Assembly: GCF_014649815.1 (NCBI RefSeq) | Contig: NZ_BMTT01000009.1 | Location: forward strand, 1 to 64,000 | Length of the DNA: 64,000 bases | Direction: 5' to 3' | Source: Streptomyces mutabilis | GTDB lineage: Bacteria; Actinomycetota; Actinomycetes; Streptomycetales; Streptomycetaceae | In this document: in pieces, positions 18,850-28,650 of the stretch | Numbering within the stretch: the first letter of the stretch is position 1 | How the letters are laid out: every line of letters begins with the position of its first letter | The notes under the pieces: model-generated | What the model saw: only the letters and a program-made list of their open reading frames with translations | The model's database searches: none | Told to the model about the DNA's origin: nothing | Made by a program: the position numbers and the translations under genes

Positions 18850-18886
18850 CCGGAGGCCGGAATCCCTTTCGGATTCCGGCCTCCGG
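18850..18886 (-). terminator. Hairpin terminator after initiator tRNA
   Basis: A perfect 16-bp stem (CCGGAGGCCGGAATCC at 18850-18865 with its complement at 18871-18886) and a 5-base loop lie 8 bp past the tRNA 3' end. No T-run follows, which is common for Streptomyces terminators. Confidence 0.8.
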
Positions 18887-18893
18887 CCTTCAG

Positions 18894-18967
18894 TAGCGGG
18901 GACAGGATTTGAACCTGCGACCTCTGGGTTATGAGCCCAGCGAGCTACCGAGCTGCTCCACCCCGCG
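18894..18967 (-). tRNA. tRNA-fMet (CAT), initiator
   Basis: The minus strand folds into a 74-base cloverleaf with anticodon loop CTCATAA. Two initiator features are visible: the first acceptor position (C1) is unpaired, and three G-C pairs close the anticodon stem (GGG/CCC). The T arm AGGTTCAAATCCT is canonical. CCA is not encoded. Confidence 0.95.
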
Positions 18968-19057
18968 TCGTTGTGTCTCTACTGTACGTCATCCGGGGGG
19001 CGGAATGCACATCCGTATCTCCCCACCCCTCTCATCCGTATATCCCCGCCCCTCCTC

Positions 19058-20188
19058 CTACCCCTCCAGGTGGCGGTTGGGCGCCTTCGCCCGCTCCTCG
19101 AACTCCGGCAGTACGACCACGGTGGCGCCCTGGGCCGCGAGCACTCCGCTGCCGTCGGCCCCCGGTACGAAGGTGTCCGGCTCCCGCCAGGCCGTGACCA
19201 CGCGGCGCACTCCGGCGTCGAGGATCAGGCTGGCACAGGGCGCGGGCCGGGAGGCGCGGCGGGCGCACGGCTCCAGGCTGCTGTACACGGTGGCGGTCGC
19301 GAGCCGGGCGTCGGCGGGGTCGACCTTGGCGAGCGCGGCCTCCTCGGCGTGCACGACGGCGTCGCCGCCCTCCCGCGAGTACCCTCGCGCCAGCTCGCTC
19401 CCGTCGGCGGCGACCACGACCGCCCCCACGCTGAACGCCGTCCCGGACGGAGGGCACAGCTCCGCCAGCTCGCAGGCGAGCGCCAGCCAGTGCCGGTCGG
19501 CGGCGGTGACGCGGTCGCCGGTGCCGGGGGCGGTCGGCAGGTACCGCGTCAGCACCACGTCCTCGATGCGCCTCGTCTCCGCCAGCCTCAGCCGCCCGCG
19601 CCGATAGGCACCGGGCCCGAACAGCCGGGGTGCGTCCGGGTCCCCCACGAGCAGCGGCGCGAGGACGAGCTGCAGTTCGTCGGCGAGCTCCTCCTGCAAC
19701 AGCTGGGTGTGCACGCTCCCCCCGCCCTCGACCATCAGCCGCCGCACACCTCGCCGGTCGTGCAGGTACTCCAGCGCCGCCCGCCAGTCGAGCATCGCCC
19801 CGAGCGTCACGACGTCGGCGGCGACGCCGAGGGCGTGGGCCCGCCGGGCGCCCTCGTCCGTGGTCAGCAGCACCTTCTCCCCGCCCGTGTGCCAGAACCG
19901 CGCCGCCCGATCCAGCTCTCCGGTCGCACTGACGGTGACCTTGAGCGGGTACTCCGCCTTCCCCGCCGCGGTCCGGGCCGCCCGCCGCCCGGCCGAGTTG
20001 ACCAGCAGCCGCGGATCGTCGGCGCGGATCGTGCCGGCCCCGACCAGGATCGCGTCGACGGACGCCCGCACCTCGTCGACCCGGTCGAAGTCGGCGGGCG
20101 AGGAGAGCAGGAGCCGTTCGGGGCCGGTGTCGTCCAGGTAGCCGTCCAGGGAGACGGCGGCGGAGAGGAGGACGTACGGGAGGGGCAT
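19058..20188 (-). CDS. Reductase-deaminase fusion (RibD domains in reverse order)
   Basis: A 376-residue two-domain protein. Residues 1-225 are a RibD-C/DHFR-like pyrimidine reductase (LLSAAVSLDGYLDD, VGAGTIRADDP, RLMVEGGGSVHTQLL). Residues 235-376 are a zinc cytidine/deoxycytidylate-type deaminase with HAEEAAL and SLEPCARRASRPAPC as zinc ligands. Classical RibD has deaminase first and reductase second; here the order is swapped. By family it should act on a pterin- or flavin-like diaminopyrimidine, but involvement in riboflavin synthesis is not shown because no other rib gene is nearby. ATG 20188 gives a normal N-terminus. Confidence 0.88.
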   Translation of the reverse strand: MPLPYVLLSAAVSLDGYLDDTGPERLLLSSPADFDRVDEVRASVDAILVGAGTIRADDPRLLVNSAGRRAARTAAGKAEYPLKVTVSATGELDRAARFWHTGGEKVLLTTDEGARRAHALGVAADVVTLGAMLDWRAALEYLHDRRGVRRLMVEGGGSVHTQLLQEELADELQLVLAPLLVGDPDAPRLFGPGAYRRGRLRLAETRRIEDVVLTRYLPTAPGTGDRVTAADRHWLALACELAELCPPSGTAFSVGAVVVAADGSELARGYSREGGDAVVHAEEAALAKVDPADARLATATVYSSLEPCARRASRPAPCASLILDAGVRRVVTAWREPDTFVPGADGSGVLAAQGATVVVLPEFEERAKAPNRHLEG

Positions 20189-20370
20189 GGGCGTACTCCG
20201 GTGGGACGGTCGGGCGACGGGGTTCCGGCGGGGCAACACTAGACGCCGGTGCCGCGGCGCCCCCGCCGACGACGGGGGCATTCCCTCCGGCCGGCGGTCC
20301 CGGCAGCGGGGTACCCGGGCCCGCATGAGTTCCCGACCCGCACCCGTTGCCCGCGCTGGCACCCGCACCG

Positions 20371-20817
20371 CCTCAGCGCACCGTTGAGCCCGAAGGCGAA
20401 CGTGCCGGTGATGCGGCGCGGCTGAACGTGGTCGGCGTGGTCGTCCTCGGCATGATCACCGCGCTGGGCGGAGGCCTCATCCGTGACGTCCCCATCGACT
20501 CACAGCCTCCGGCCACCCTCCTGGACTGGCGTCACCACACGCTCGCCACCGTCGGCGGACTGGTCGCCTTCCCCCTCAGCAGGCACCTGCGCCGGCTGGA
20601 GCCCGCGATCACCGTGCTCGACGCCATCGGGCCGAGCACCTTCGCGGTCATCGGCGCGAGCAAGGCGCTGGAGGCCGCACTGGGCGTCGCCCCCGCGATC
20701 CTGCTGGGGATGGTCACCGCGGTCGGGGGCACGATCCGCGACACGCTCGTCGGGCAGGTCCCGACGGTGCTGCGCACCGGCCTGTACGCGATCCCGCCGT
20801 GGTGGGCGCCGCGATGA
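20371..20817 (+). pseudogene. TRIC-family channel pseudogene (rearranged)
   Basis: Decayed YicG/TRIC (UPF0126) membrane protein. The plus strand from about 20410 encodes LNVVGVVVLGMITALGGG, LIRDVPIDSQPPATLLDW, a second repeat AVGGTIRDTLVGQVPTVLR and GLYAIP, all typical of the family. The first helix is not present in this orientation. Instead, TGTFAFGLNGAL can be read on the minus strand at 20371-20409, as if a short block had been inverted. After GLYAIP the frame shifts: the next frame reads VVGAAMTVATVETAPYGLPA, matching the expected continuation. The family is normally about 200 residues; this copy lacks an intact start and end. Confidence 0.75.
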
Positions 20818-21164
20818 CGGTCGCCACCGTCGAGACGGCCCCCTACGGTCTCCCGGCCACGGACCTGGAGGACCTCTACCGGGACCTGCACCGACGCCCC
20901 GAACCCGGCCTGCGGGGACACCGCATGGCGAAGAAGGCGGCGGACGCCGCCGGTCATGCACGCCTGCGGCCATGACGTGGGCGATCGATGGCACCGATCC
21001 CGAACGGTGCGCCGAGGCAGTCGTCGAGGGCACCGTCTCGCAGGACATCCCGGTCAACCCACGGCGCCACGTTCGCCCCCGTCCTCCAGCCGACCCTGGC
21101 CACCGGCGTGAGCGCGGTGACGGTGGCCGCTCCGGCCTGGCTCGGGGACGGGGCCGGCAGATGA
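20814..21164 (+). pseudogene. M20 amidohydrolase remnant
   Basis: Three diagnostic blocks of M20-type amidohydrolases lie in order in three frames within 350 bp. DLYRDLHRRPE is at about 20868, the metal-binding MHACGHDVGD at 20956-20985, and VNHGATFAPVLQPTLATGV with AVTVAAPAWLG at about 21055-21150. The last block needs removal of one base in AACCCAC. Intact enzymes have about 420 residues, so roughly 1 kb has been lost. It is fused directly to the TRIC remnant. It is not expected to be functional. Confidence 0.8.
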
Positions 21165-21228
21165 CCACGTCGGGGCCGGAACGGACGGGACCCCAGCTCG
21201 TTTCTGCCGGGAGCCGGGGTCCAACTGG

Positions 21229-21301
21229 TAGGCCCTGTGGGACTCGAACCCACAACCAATGGATTAAAAGTCCACTGCTCTGCCAATTGAGCTAAGGGCC
21301 C
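21229..21301 (-). tRNA. tRNA-Lys (TTT)
   Basis: A 73-base cloverleaf with anticodon loop CTTTTAA, D stem GCTC/GAGC and T arm GTGGGTTCGAGTCCCAC. The acceptor pairs GGGCCCT with AGGGCCT (G1-T72 wobble). CCA is not encoded. Confidence 0.95.
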
Positions 21302-21420
21302 AGGGGTGTCGCGCGGTGTTGCGTGATGTTGCCACACCGAGCATAGCCCGACGCGGCCGGGACGCCGATCGGGTATCCGGGTCACGGCCGCGTCGGTGGG
21401 CTTCGCGGGGCGGCGGCGGG

Positions 21421-22956
21421 CTAGGGGTCAACCGGCTCGGGGGCGTTCGCGCGGGCCGCCGCGCGGGCCCGGGTGCGTTCGTGGTCGGGGTTGAGGAACC
21501 AGTGCCTGGCCGACGCCAGCCACCAGGTCGCGGCGGAGCCGAGGACGACGAGGACGGCGACCGGCGCGTAGTTGAAGGTCTCCCAGGTGACCGGGGAGAC
21601 CTGCGGCAGCATGAACAGGACCGTGATGACGCAGACCCACGCCACCGCGATCACGCCCACCGCCTGTGACCAGCGGCCCAGGTGCCACGGCCCCCGCTCG
21701 AAGGCGGCGCCCTTGCGCACCCGCAGCAGGGTCGGGACGACGTAGGCGATGTAGAGGCCGATGACGGCGATCGACGTCACCGCCGCGTACGCCGTGACGT
21801 TGATCAGGTAGGGCAGGCCGAGGACCAGCGCGCCCAGGGCCGCGAGCCAGACCGCGGCGACCGGTGTGCGGGTGCGCGGGTTGACCGTGTGCCAGACGTG
21901 GGAGAAGGGGAGCGCGCCGTCGCGTGAGAAGGCGTAGATCATGCGGCTGTTGGCCGTCACCGACGCCATCCCGCAGAACAGCTGCGCTCCGATGACGACG
22001 AGGAGGAGCAGCTTGCCGGCGGTGGCGCCGAGCGCGTCGAGCAGGATCTGCGCGGGCGGCGCGCCGGTCGGGGACGTGAGGGCGCCCTCGTAGGACTGGA
22101 TGGCGAAGGTGAAACCGAGGAGGAGGACGAAGCCGGCGATCCACGAGGTCCAGATGGACCGGACGATGCCCTTCGGGCCGGCCGTGGACGCGTCGCGCGT
22201 CTCCTCGGTCATGTGGGCGGAGGCGTCGTAGCCCGTGAAGGTGTACTGGGCCATCAGGAGACCGATGAGGACCACGTAGACGCCGCTGCCCCAGCCCGTG
22301 TTGTTGACGAACTCGCCGAAGACGAAGGACGCCGACCGGTGGTGGTCCGGCGCGAAGGTCAGCGCGCCGACGATCACCGCGACGCCGACGACGTGCCACC
22401 AGACGCTGATGCTGTTGAGGAGGCCGACGATGCGGACGCCGAAGGTGTTCAGCAGGCCGTGGAGGGCGAGGATGGCCGCGAAGAGCAGGATCGTGCGGCC
22501 GGGGGTGACCTCGAAGCCGAACTGGAGGTTCAGGTAGGCGCCCAGGAAGGACGCGGCGCCGAAGTCGATGCCGGCGGTCACCGCGACCTGGCCCAGCACG
22601 TTGAACCAGCCCGTGAACCACGCCCAGGCGGCGGCCGTACGGGGCGGCGCGAGGCGGTGCGCCCAGAAGTACAGGCCCGCCGAGGTCGGGTACGCGGAGC
22701 AGATCTCGGCCATCGCCAGGCCGACGAAGAGGGTCATCAGGCCTACGGCGACCCAGCCCCAGGTGATGACGGCGGGGCCGCCCGTGTTCATGCCGAACAG
22801 GTAGAGGGTCAGGCAGCCGGAGAGGACCGAGATGATGGTGAAGGAGACCGCGTAGTTGGAGAACGCCGACATGCGGCGGGCCAGAACCTGGGTGTAGCCG
22901 AGCTGGGCCAGCCGTTCCTCGTCCGAGAGCCCGCTCGCCTTGGCGTCATCTGTCAT
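21421..22956 (-). CDS. APC-family amino acid permease
   Basis: A 511-residue transporter with about twelve hydrophobic segments, of the amino acid/polyamine/organocation superfamily. It begins with a 30-residue cytosolic stretch and the family element SNYAVSFTIISVLSGCLTLY. The segment QYTFTGYDASAHMTEET, with its conserved acidic pair, is typical of GABA/choline-type permeases of the Uga4/BAT1 group. Cytosolic C-terminus. ATG 22956 has a GGGG purine run upstream. The substrate is probably an amino acid or amine, not resolved further. It stands alone, without a catabolic operon. Confidence 0.88.
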   Translation of the reverse strand: MTDDAKASGLSDEERLAQLGYTQVLARRMSAFSNYAVSFTIISVLSGCLTLYLFGMNTGGPAVITWGWVAVGLMTLFVGLAMAEICSAYPTSAGLYFWAHRLAPPRTAAAWAWFTGWFNVLGQVAVTAGIDFGAASFLGAYLNLQFGFEVTPGRTILLFAAILALHGLLNTFGVRIVGLLNSISVWWHVVGVAVIVGALTFAPDHHRSASFVFGEFVNNTGWGSGVYVVLIGLLMAQYTFTGYDASAHMTEETRDASTAGPKGIVRSIWTSWIAGFVLLLGFTFAIQSYEGALTSPTGAPPAQILLDALGATAGKLLLLVVIGAQLFCGMASVTANSRMIYAFSRDGALPFSHVWHTVNPRTRTPVAAVWLAALGALVLGLPYLINVTAYAAVTSIAVIGLYIAYVVPTLLRVRKGAAFERGPWHLGRWSQAVGVIAVAWVCVITVLFMLPQVSPVTWETFNYAPVAVLVVLGSAATWWLASARHWFLNPDHERTRARAAARANAPEPVDP

Positions 22957-23036
22957 GCCCCCAGCAATTCCCCTGCGGCGGACGTGACATGCGTCACTCG
23001 GTGGCCGAAAACAGGTCCGAGTAAGCGGAGCGCGAA

Positions 23037-23077
23037 GCGCCGTGGCCTCCACCCGGTGAGGGCGGAGGCCACGGCGC
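23037..23077 (-). terminator. Terminator of the DEAD-box helicase gene
   Basis: A 14-bp stem GCGCCGTGGCCTCC (23037-23050) pairs with GGAGGCCACGGCGC (23064-23077) across a 13-base loop, 17 bp after the helicase stop codon. Confidence 0.8.
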
Positions 23078-23093
23078 TCGGTGCTACTCGGCG

Positions 23094-25055
<1,962 letters not shown>

Positions 25056-25345
25056 GCGAATGCGAAACCTTCCGGAGTCTCTCGTCGGCACGCGCCCGTC
25101 AACTCCGTGAATCGCGATTCGCAATACGACCGCCTCGATGCGGTCCACCACGGCAAAGGAGAGTACGCGCCACACGGCGCGCTCTGTTGTGGCGCCGGGC
25201 AAATGGGATCAAACGATCTACCACCATACGCACCCCACACCCCCGAAGGCAAACCGAGCGACCGGCGCCCCGCACATGCCCAGCTCAGCGCGGCCATCGG
25301 TGCTCTCCGCCACCCGCGCGCCCCCGTCCGCCCCACCCCAACCGA

Positions 25346-25891
25346 CTACGCCGGAGCCCCGGCAGCCGGCGCCGGCTGCCGGTGCGCCAGCTGCGTCCCC
25401 GGCGGCTCGTGCGCCGACGAGGAAGGCTCCGCCGTCGTCGGCTCCGGCGACGGCAAGGCGGGCGGTTCCTCGGTCGGCGTCGGCTCCGGCTCGGCCGGCC
25501 GCGTCGGCTCCGGGGGCGGCGTCCGGGTCGGCGCGGGCTCGTCGTCCCCGCCCTTCGCCGGCGGCGGCTGCGTCGCACGCGCGGGCGGCTCGGCCGAGGG
25601 GGACTCGCCCTTCCCCTTCCCGTCCTCGCCGTCGTCCTCGCCCTTGTCCTCGTCCTTGCCCTTCTTCCCCTTGCCGCGCCCGCGCCCCTCCTCGGCCGCC
25701 GCTCCGTACCCGACGCTGCCGCCCGACACGGCGGGCCCACCGTCCGTGGCCGCACCGCTCTGCTCTCCGGCGGAATGCGACGGCCTGGCGCCCCCGCCGG
25801 ACGCGTCGTCGCCGACGCTCATGCAGCCGGCGGCAGCGGCGACGGCCACGGCGGTGGCGGCCAGACGGACGGGTACGTACAAGGGGCGCAC
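25346..25891 (-). CDS. Putative lipoprotein, Pro/Glu-rich
   Basis: A 181-residue predicted exported lipoprotein of unknown function. The signal peptide VRPLYVPVRLAATAVAVAAAAGC ends in a lipobox AAGC, with Cys at about residue 23. The mature part is disordered: Gly/Ser, then a Lys/Glu/Asp-rich stretch (GKGKKGKDEDKGEDDGED), then Pro/Thr/Glu repeats. GTG 25891 is chosen because GGAGG lies 9 bp upstream and the signal peptide starts correctly; longer forms (25921, 25930) are possible. It probably acts as a cell-surface linker or spacer. No domain is recognised. Confidence 0.7.
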   Translation of the reverse strand: MRPLYVPVRLAATAVAVAAAAGCMSVGDDASGGGARPSHSAGEQSGAATDGGPAVSGGSVGYGAAAEEGRGRGKGKKGKDEDKGEDDGEDGKGKGESPSAEPPARATQPPPAKGGDDEPAPTRTPPPEPTRPAEPEPTPTEEPPALPSPEPTTAEPSSSAHEPPGTQLAHRQPAPAAGAPA

Positions 25892-26054
25892 GGGCGGCCA
25901 CCTCCGGGGGTCAGGAGTCACCGTGCCCAACTCCCTTCACCCACAAGAGGACACGCGCCGCGCACCGCGGACCTTGACCCGAGCGCGTCAGCGGTACACA
26001 GGTCCGACCGAGGCGATCACCCGTGTCCGAGGAGGCCGCCCACTTCCGAGGCGC

Positions 26055-26414
26055 TCACCCGTATCCGAGGGCGTGCAGCCGCGCGTCGTCGATGCCGAAG
26101 TGGTGCGCGATCTCGTGCACCACCGTCACCTCGGTCTCCGCGACCACGTCCTCGCGCGTCTCGCAGAACCGCAGCGTCGGCCCCCGGTAGATGGTGATCC
26201 GGTCCGGCAGCACACCCGCGTACCACTCCCCGCGCTCCGTCAGCGGCGTCCCTTCGTACAGCCCGAGCAGCTCGGGATCGTCGGCCGGCGGCTCGTCCTC
26301 GACGAACACCGCGACGTTGTCCATGAGCCGCGTCAGCTCCGGCGGGATCCGGTCCAGGGCCTCGGCGACCAGTTCCTCGAACTCCTCGCGCGTCATCTCC
26401 AGCACAGGGCCCAT
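26055..26414 (-). CDS. Small zincin-like metallopeptidase
   Basis: A 119-residue protein of the short minimal metallopeptidase family (Zincin_1 type). The motif TVVHEIAHHFGIDD near residues 97-110 gives HExxHxxxxxD zinc ligands. The N-terminus MTREEFEELVAEALDRIP and the LLGLYEG, TIYRGP segments are family-typical. The substrate and role are unknown. Start choices 26414, 26405 (GTG) and 26396 differ by six residues; none has a clear ribosome-binding site. It is divergent from the phosphoesterase gene, with 120 bp between starts. Confidence 0.88.
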   Translation of the reverse strand: MGPVLEMTREEFEELVAEALDRIPPELTRLMDNVAVFVEDEPPADDPELLGLYEGTPLTERGEWYAGVLPDRITIYRGPTLRFCETREDVVAETEVTVVHEIAHHFGIDDARLHALGYG

Positions 26415-26534
26415 TGTCGGGTACGACCGCGGGGTACGGCACAGACCGCTCCGAAGCCGCCCGCACTCACCGCCCTCGGGCAGCGCGAGGCCGCCGCCCG
26501 CATACCCGCCCCGGGCCTTGGGCATACGGGACCA

Positions 26535-28148
26535 ATGGCCCGCGTCCCCGCCGCCCTGCACGCCCTGGCCGAGGTGATGAACCCCATCCGCAACGCGCCG
26601 CGCGCCCTCATCCACCGCCACCGCGCCCGCCGGACGTCCACGACCGTCGAACTCGCCTCTCGGCGACACCCCTGGACCCGCGCCGTCGGCCTCGTCGCCG
26701 TCGTCCTGCTCGGGGCCTGGCTCGGCCTGCTGATCGTGGGCGACGTCCGCGTGCCCGTCGGCCCCATGAACACCACGATGACCCTGCGTCCGTCCGTCAG
26801 CGGCGGCACGAAGATCAACGTCTCCCCGCTGGGCGCCCTCCAGCTCGACAGCCACGTCGCCCCCGTCCGCCTCGACGTCAACGTCGACCAACTCGACCCC
26901 GACCGCGCCCAGGCCCTGGTCGACCACCCCGAACGCCTCTCCGGCCTCCAGGACGAGGTCGCCCAGGACGTCGAACGCGGCACCCTCGACCTGGCCGTCC
27001 GCTCCTGTGTCGCCGTCGTCACCGGCGCCACCGCCCTCGGCCTCGCCGTCTACCGCCGCCCCCGGCGCGCACTGGCCGCCGGCGGACTCGCCCTCACCCT
27101 CCTGGTCGCCTCCGGCGGCACCGCCTACGCCACCTGGAACCCGGACTCCGTCCTGGAACCCAGATTCTCCGGACTGCTCTCCTCCGCGCCCTCCCTGGTC
27201 GGCGACGCGCGCAGCATCGTCACCGAGTTCGACGTCTACCAGAAGGAGCTGGCCCGCCTGGTCACGAACGTGACCAAGCTCTACGACGTCACCTCCACGC
27301 TCCCCGCCTACCAGCCCGACCCGACCACGATCCGCGTCCTGCACGTGTCCGACATCCACTTGAACCCGGCGAGCTGGAAGATCATCGCCTCGCTGGTGGA
27401 GCAGTACAAGGTCAACGTGATCGTCGACTCCGGCGACACCATGGACCACGGCACGGCCGCGGAGAACGGCTTCCTGGACCCCATCGAGGACCTCGACGCC
27501 CCCTACGTCTGGGTCCGCGGCAACCACGACTCCCGCGTCACCCAGAAGTACCTCGAGGGCCTGAAGAACGTGCACGTCCTGGACGACGGCCGCGCCCGGA
27601 CCGTCGCCGGCCTGCGCTTCGCCGGCATCGGCGACCCGCAGTACACCCCCGACCGCTCGAAACCGGACGGCGCCGAGGCCTCCCAGGAACTGGCCGGCGC
27701 CCGCCTCGCCTCCGCCCTGCGCGACCAGAGCGCGGCCGGCACCCCCGTCGACGTCGCCATCGCCCACGAGCCGTCGGCCGCCCGCGAGGTCGACGGCGAG
27801 GTGCCGCTGGTGCTCGCCGGCCACCTCCACCGCGAGGACATGGAGGTCATGAAGTACGGCACCCGGCTGCGCATCGAGGGGTCCACCGGCGGCAGCGGCC
27901 TGCGCGCGGTCGAGGGCGAGTACCCGGACCCGATCCAGACGTCGATCCTCTATTTCGACCGCGACAGCCGGCGCCTCCAGGCCTGGGACGAGATAAAGCT
28001 CGGCGGCCTGGGGCTGACGACGGCCGAGGTCAGCCGCCACCTCCCCAAGGAGAACCAGCCCGGCGCGCCCCCGTCGCCGACCGGAACCGGGCACTCGCCC
28101 ACGGAGAGCACGCCCACGCCCAAGGCCCCTTCCCCGACCCCTCCGTAA
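26535..28148 (+). CDS. Membrane-anchored metallophosphoesterase
   Basis: A 537-residue protein. Hydrophobic segments at about 55-75 and two near 155-200 place the C-terminal domain at the membrane. The calcineurin-like phosphoesterase domain (about 270-480) has the metal motifs VSDIHLNP, DSGDTMDHG, WVRGNHDSR and LAGHLHRED, all intact, so hydrolase activity is expected. A Pro/Thr/Ser-rich tail ends the protein. The N-terminal part between the helices (VPVGPMNTTMTLRPSV) is conserved in this actinobacterial family but of unknown function. The substrate is unknown. ATG 26535 is the first start after the zincin promoter region. Confidence 0.88.
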   Translation: MARVPAALHALAEVMNPIRNAPRALIHRHRARRTSTTVELASRRHPWTRAVGLVAVVLLGAWLGLLIVGDVRVPVGPMNTTMTLRPSVSGGTKINVSPLGALQLDSHVAPVRLDVNVDQLDPDRAQALVDHPERLSGLQDEVAQDVERGTLDLAVRSCVAVVTGATALGLAVYRRPRRALAAGGLALTLLVASGGTAYATWNPDSVLEPRFSGLLSSAPSLVGDARSIVTEFDVYQKELARLVTNVTKLYDVTSTLPAYQPDPTTIRVLHVSDIHLNPASWKIIASLVEQYKVNVIVDSGDTMDHGTAAENGFLDPIEDLDAPYVWVRGNHDSRVTQKYLEGLKNVHVLDDGRARTVAGLRFAGIGDPQYTPDRSKPDGAEASQELAGARLASALRDQSAAGTPVDVAIAHEPSAAREVDGEVPLVLAGHLHREDMEVMKYGTRLRIEGSTGGSGLRAVEGEYPDPIQTSILYFDRDSRRLQAWDEIKLGGLGLTTAEVSRHLPKENQPGAPPSPTGTGHSPTESTPTPKAPSPTPP

Positions 28149-28228
28149 ACCGTTTTGGCGATACCTCCCGCCATCCCATATGCTTCTCACGTCCCCGACG
28201 CGCTGAGAAGCGCCCAGGCGGGCCGATA

Positions 28229-28301
28229 GCCCTCATCGTCTAGCGGCCTAGGACGCCGCCCTTTCAAGGCGGTAGCACGGGTTCGAATCCCGTTGGGGGC
28301 A
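28229..28301 (+). tRNA. tRNA-Glu (TTC)
   Basis: A 73-base cloverleaf with anticodon loop CTTTCAA closed by CCGCC/GGCGG, and T arm CGGGTTCGAATCCCG. First of three tRNA genes in a row (Glu, Asp, Phe). Confidence 0.95.
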
Positions 28302-28335
28302 CGCAGTACATGTGCGACACTGTCGTACGAAGCTT

Positions 28336-28410
28336 GGTCCTGTGGAGCAGTTTGGAGTGCTCGCCACCCTGTCAAGGTGGAGGCCGCGGGTTCAAATCCC
28401 GTCAGGACCG
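28336..28410 (+). tRNA. tRNA-Asp (GTC), copy 1
   Basis: A 75-base cloverleaf with anticodon loop CTGTCAA and acceptor GGTCCTG/CAGGACC. It is identical over its whole length to the gene at 32701-32775. Confidence 0.95.
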
Positions 28411-28412
28411 CT

Positions 28413-28432
28413 GAGGTTTCACGTGAAACCTC
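28413..28432. other. parS: parS-like ParB binding site
   Basis: A perfect 20-bp palindrome centred on GTTTCACGTGAAAC (28416-28429). This 14-mer is the parS consensus bound by ParB (Spo0J) in Streptomyces and other bacteria. It lies in the 24-bp gap between tRNA-Asp and tRNA-Phe. Streptomyces chromosomes carry some twenty such sites around oriC, with a few outliers. It could form a hairpin in the tRNA precursor, but the exact consensus match favours parS. Confidence 0.85.
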
Positions 28433-28434
28433 GC

Positions 28435-28508
28435 GGCTGGGTAGCTCAGTTGGTACGAGCGATCGCCTGAAAAGCGATAGGTCGCCGGTTCGACCCCGGC
28501 CCCAGCCA
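28435..28508 (+). tRNA. tRNA-Phe (GAA)
   Basis: A 74-base cloverleaf with anticodon loop CTGAAAA between ATCGC and GCGAT, acceptor GGCTGGG/CCCAGCC, and T arm GCCGGTTCGACCCCGGC. Confidence 0.95.
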
Positions 28509-28513
28509 CAGCA

Positions 28514-28541
28514 AAGGCCCCGATCTTCGGATCGGGGCCTT
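28514..28541 (+). terminator. Terminator of the tRNA cluster
   Basis: A 12-bp stem AAGGCCCCGATC with a TTCG tetraloop and its complement, followed by a T-rich TTGTTGT. It ends the tRNA-Glu/Asp/Phe transcript. Confidence 0.9.
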
Positions 28542-28650
28542 GTTGTGTCCGGCTCGTCCGGCTCGCCCGGTCCGTCCGGCCCCGCCGCCCGTGTCCGGCG
28601 GACAAAAGCGTTCGCCAGGTTTTTCCGTCGGATGAGATCCTGGAAGCCGT

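Noticed and set aside
28413-28432. A transcription terminator between tRNA-Asp and tRNA-Phe
   Set aside because: The palindrome has no loop or T-run and matches parS exactly; the real terminator is at 28514-28541.
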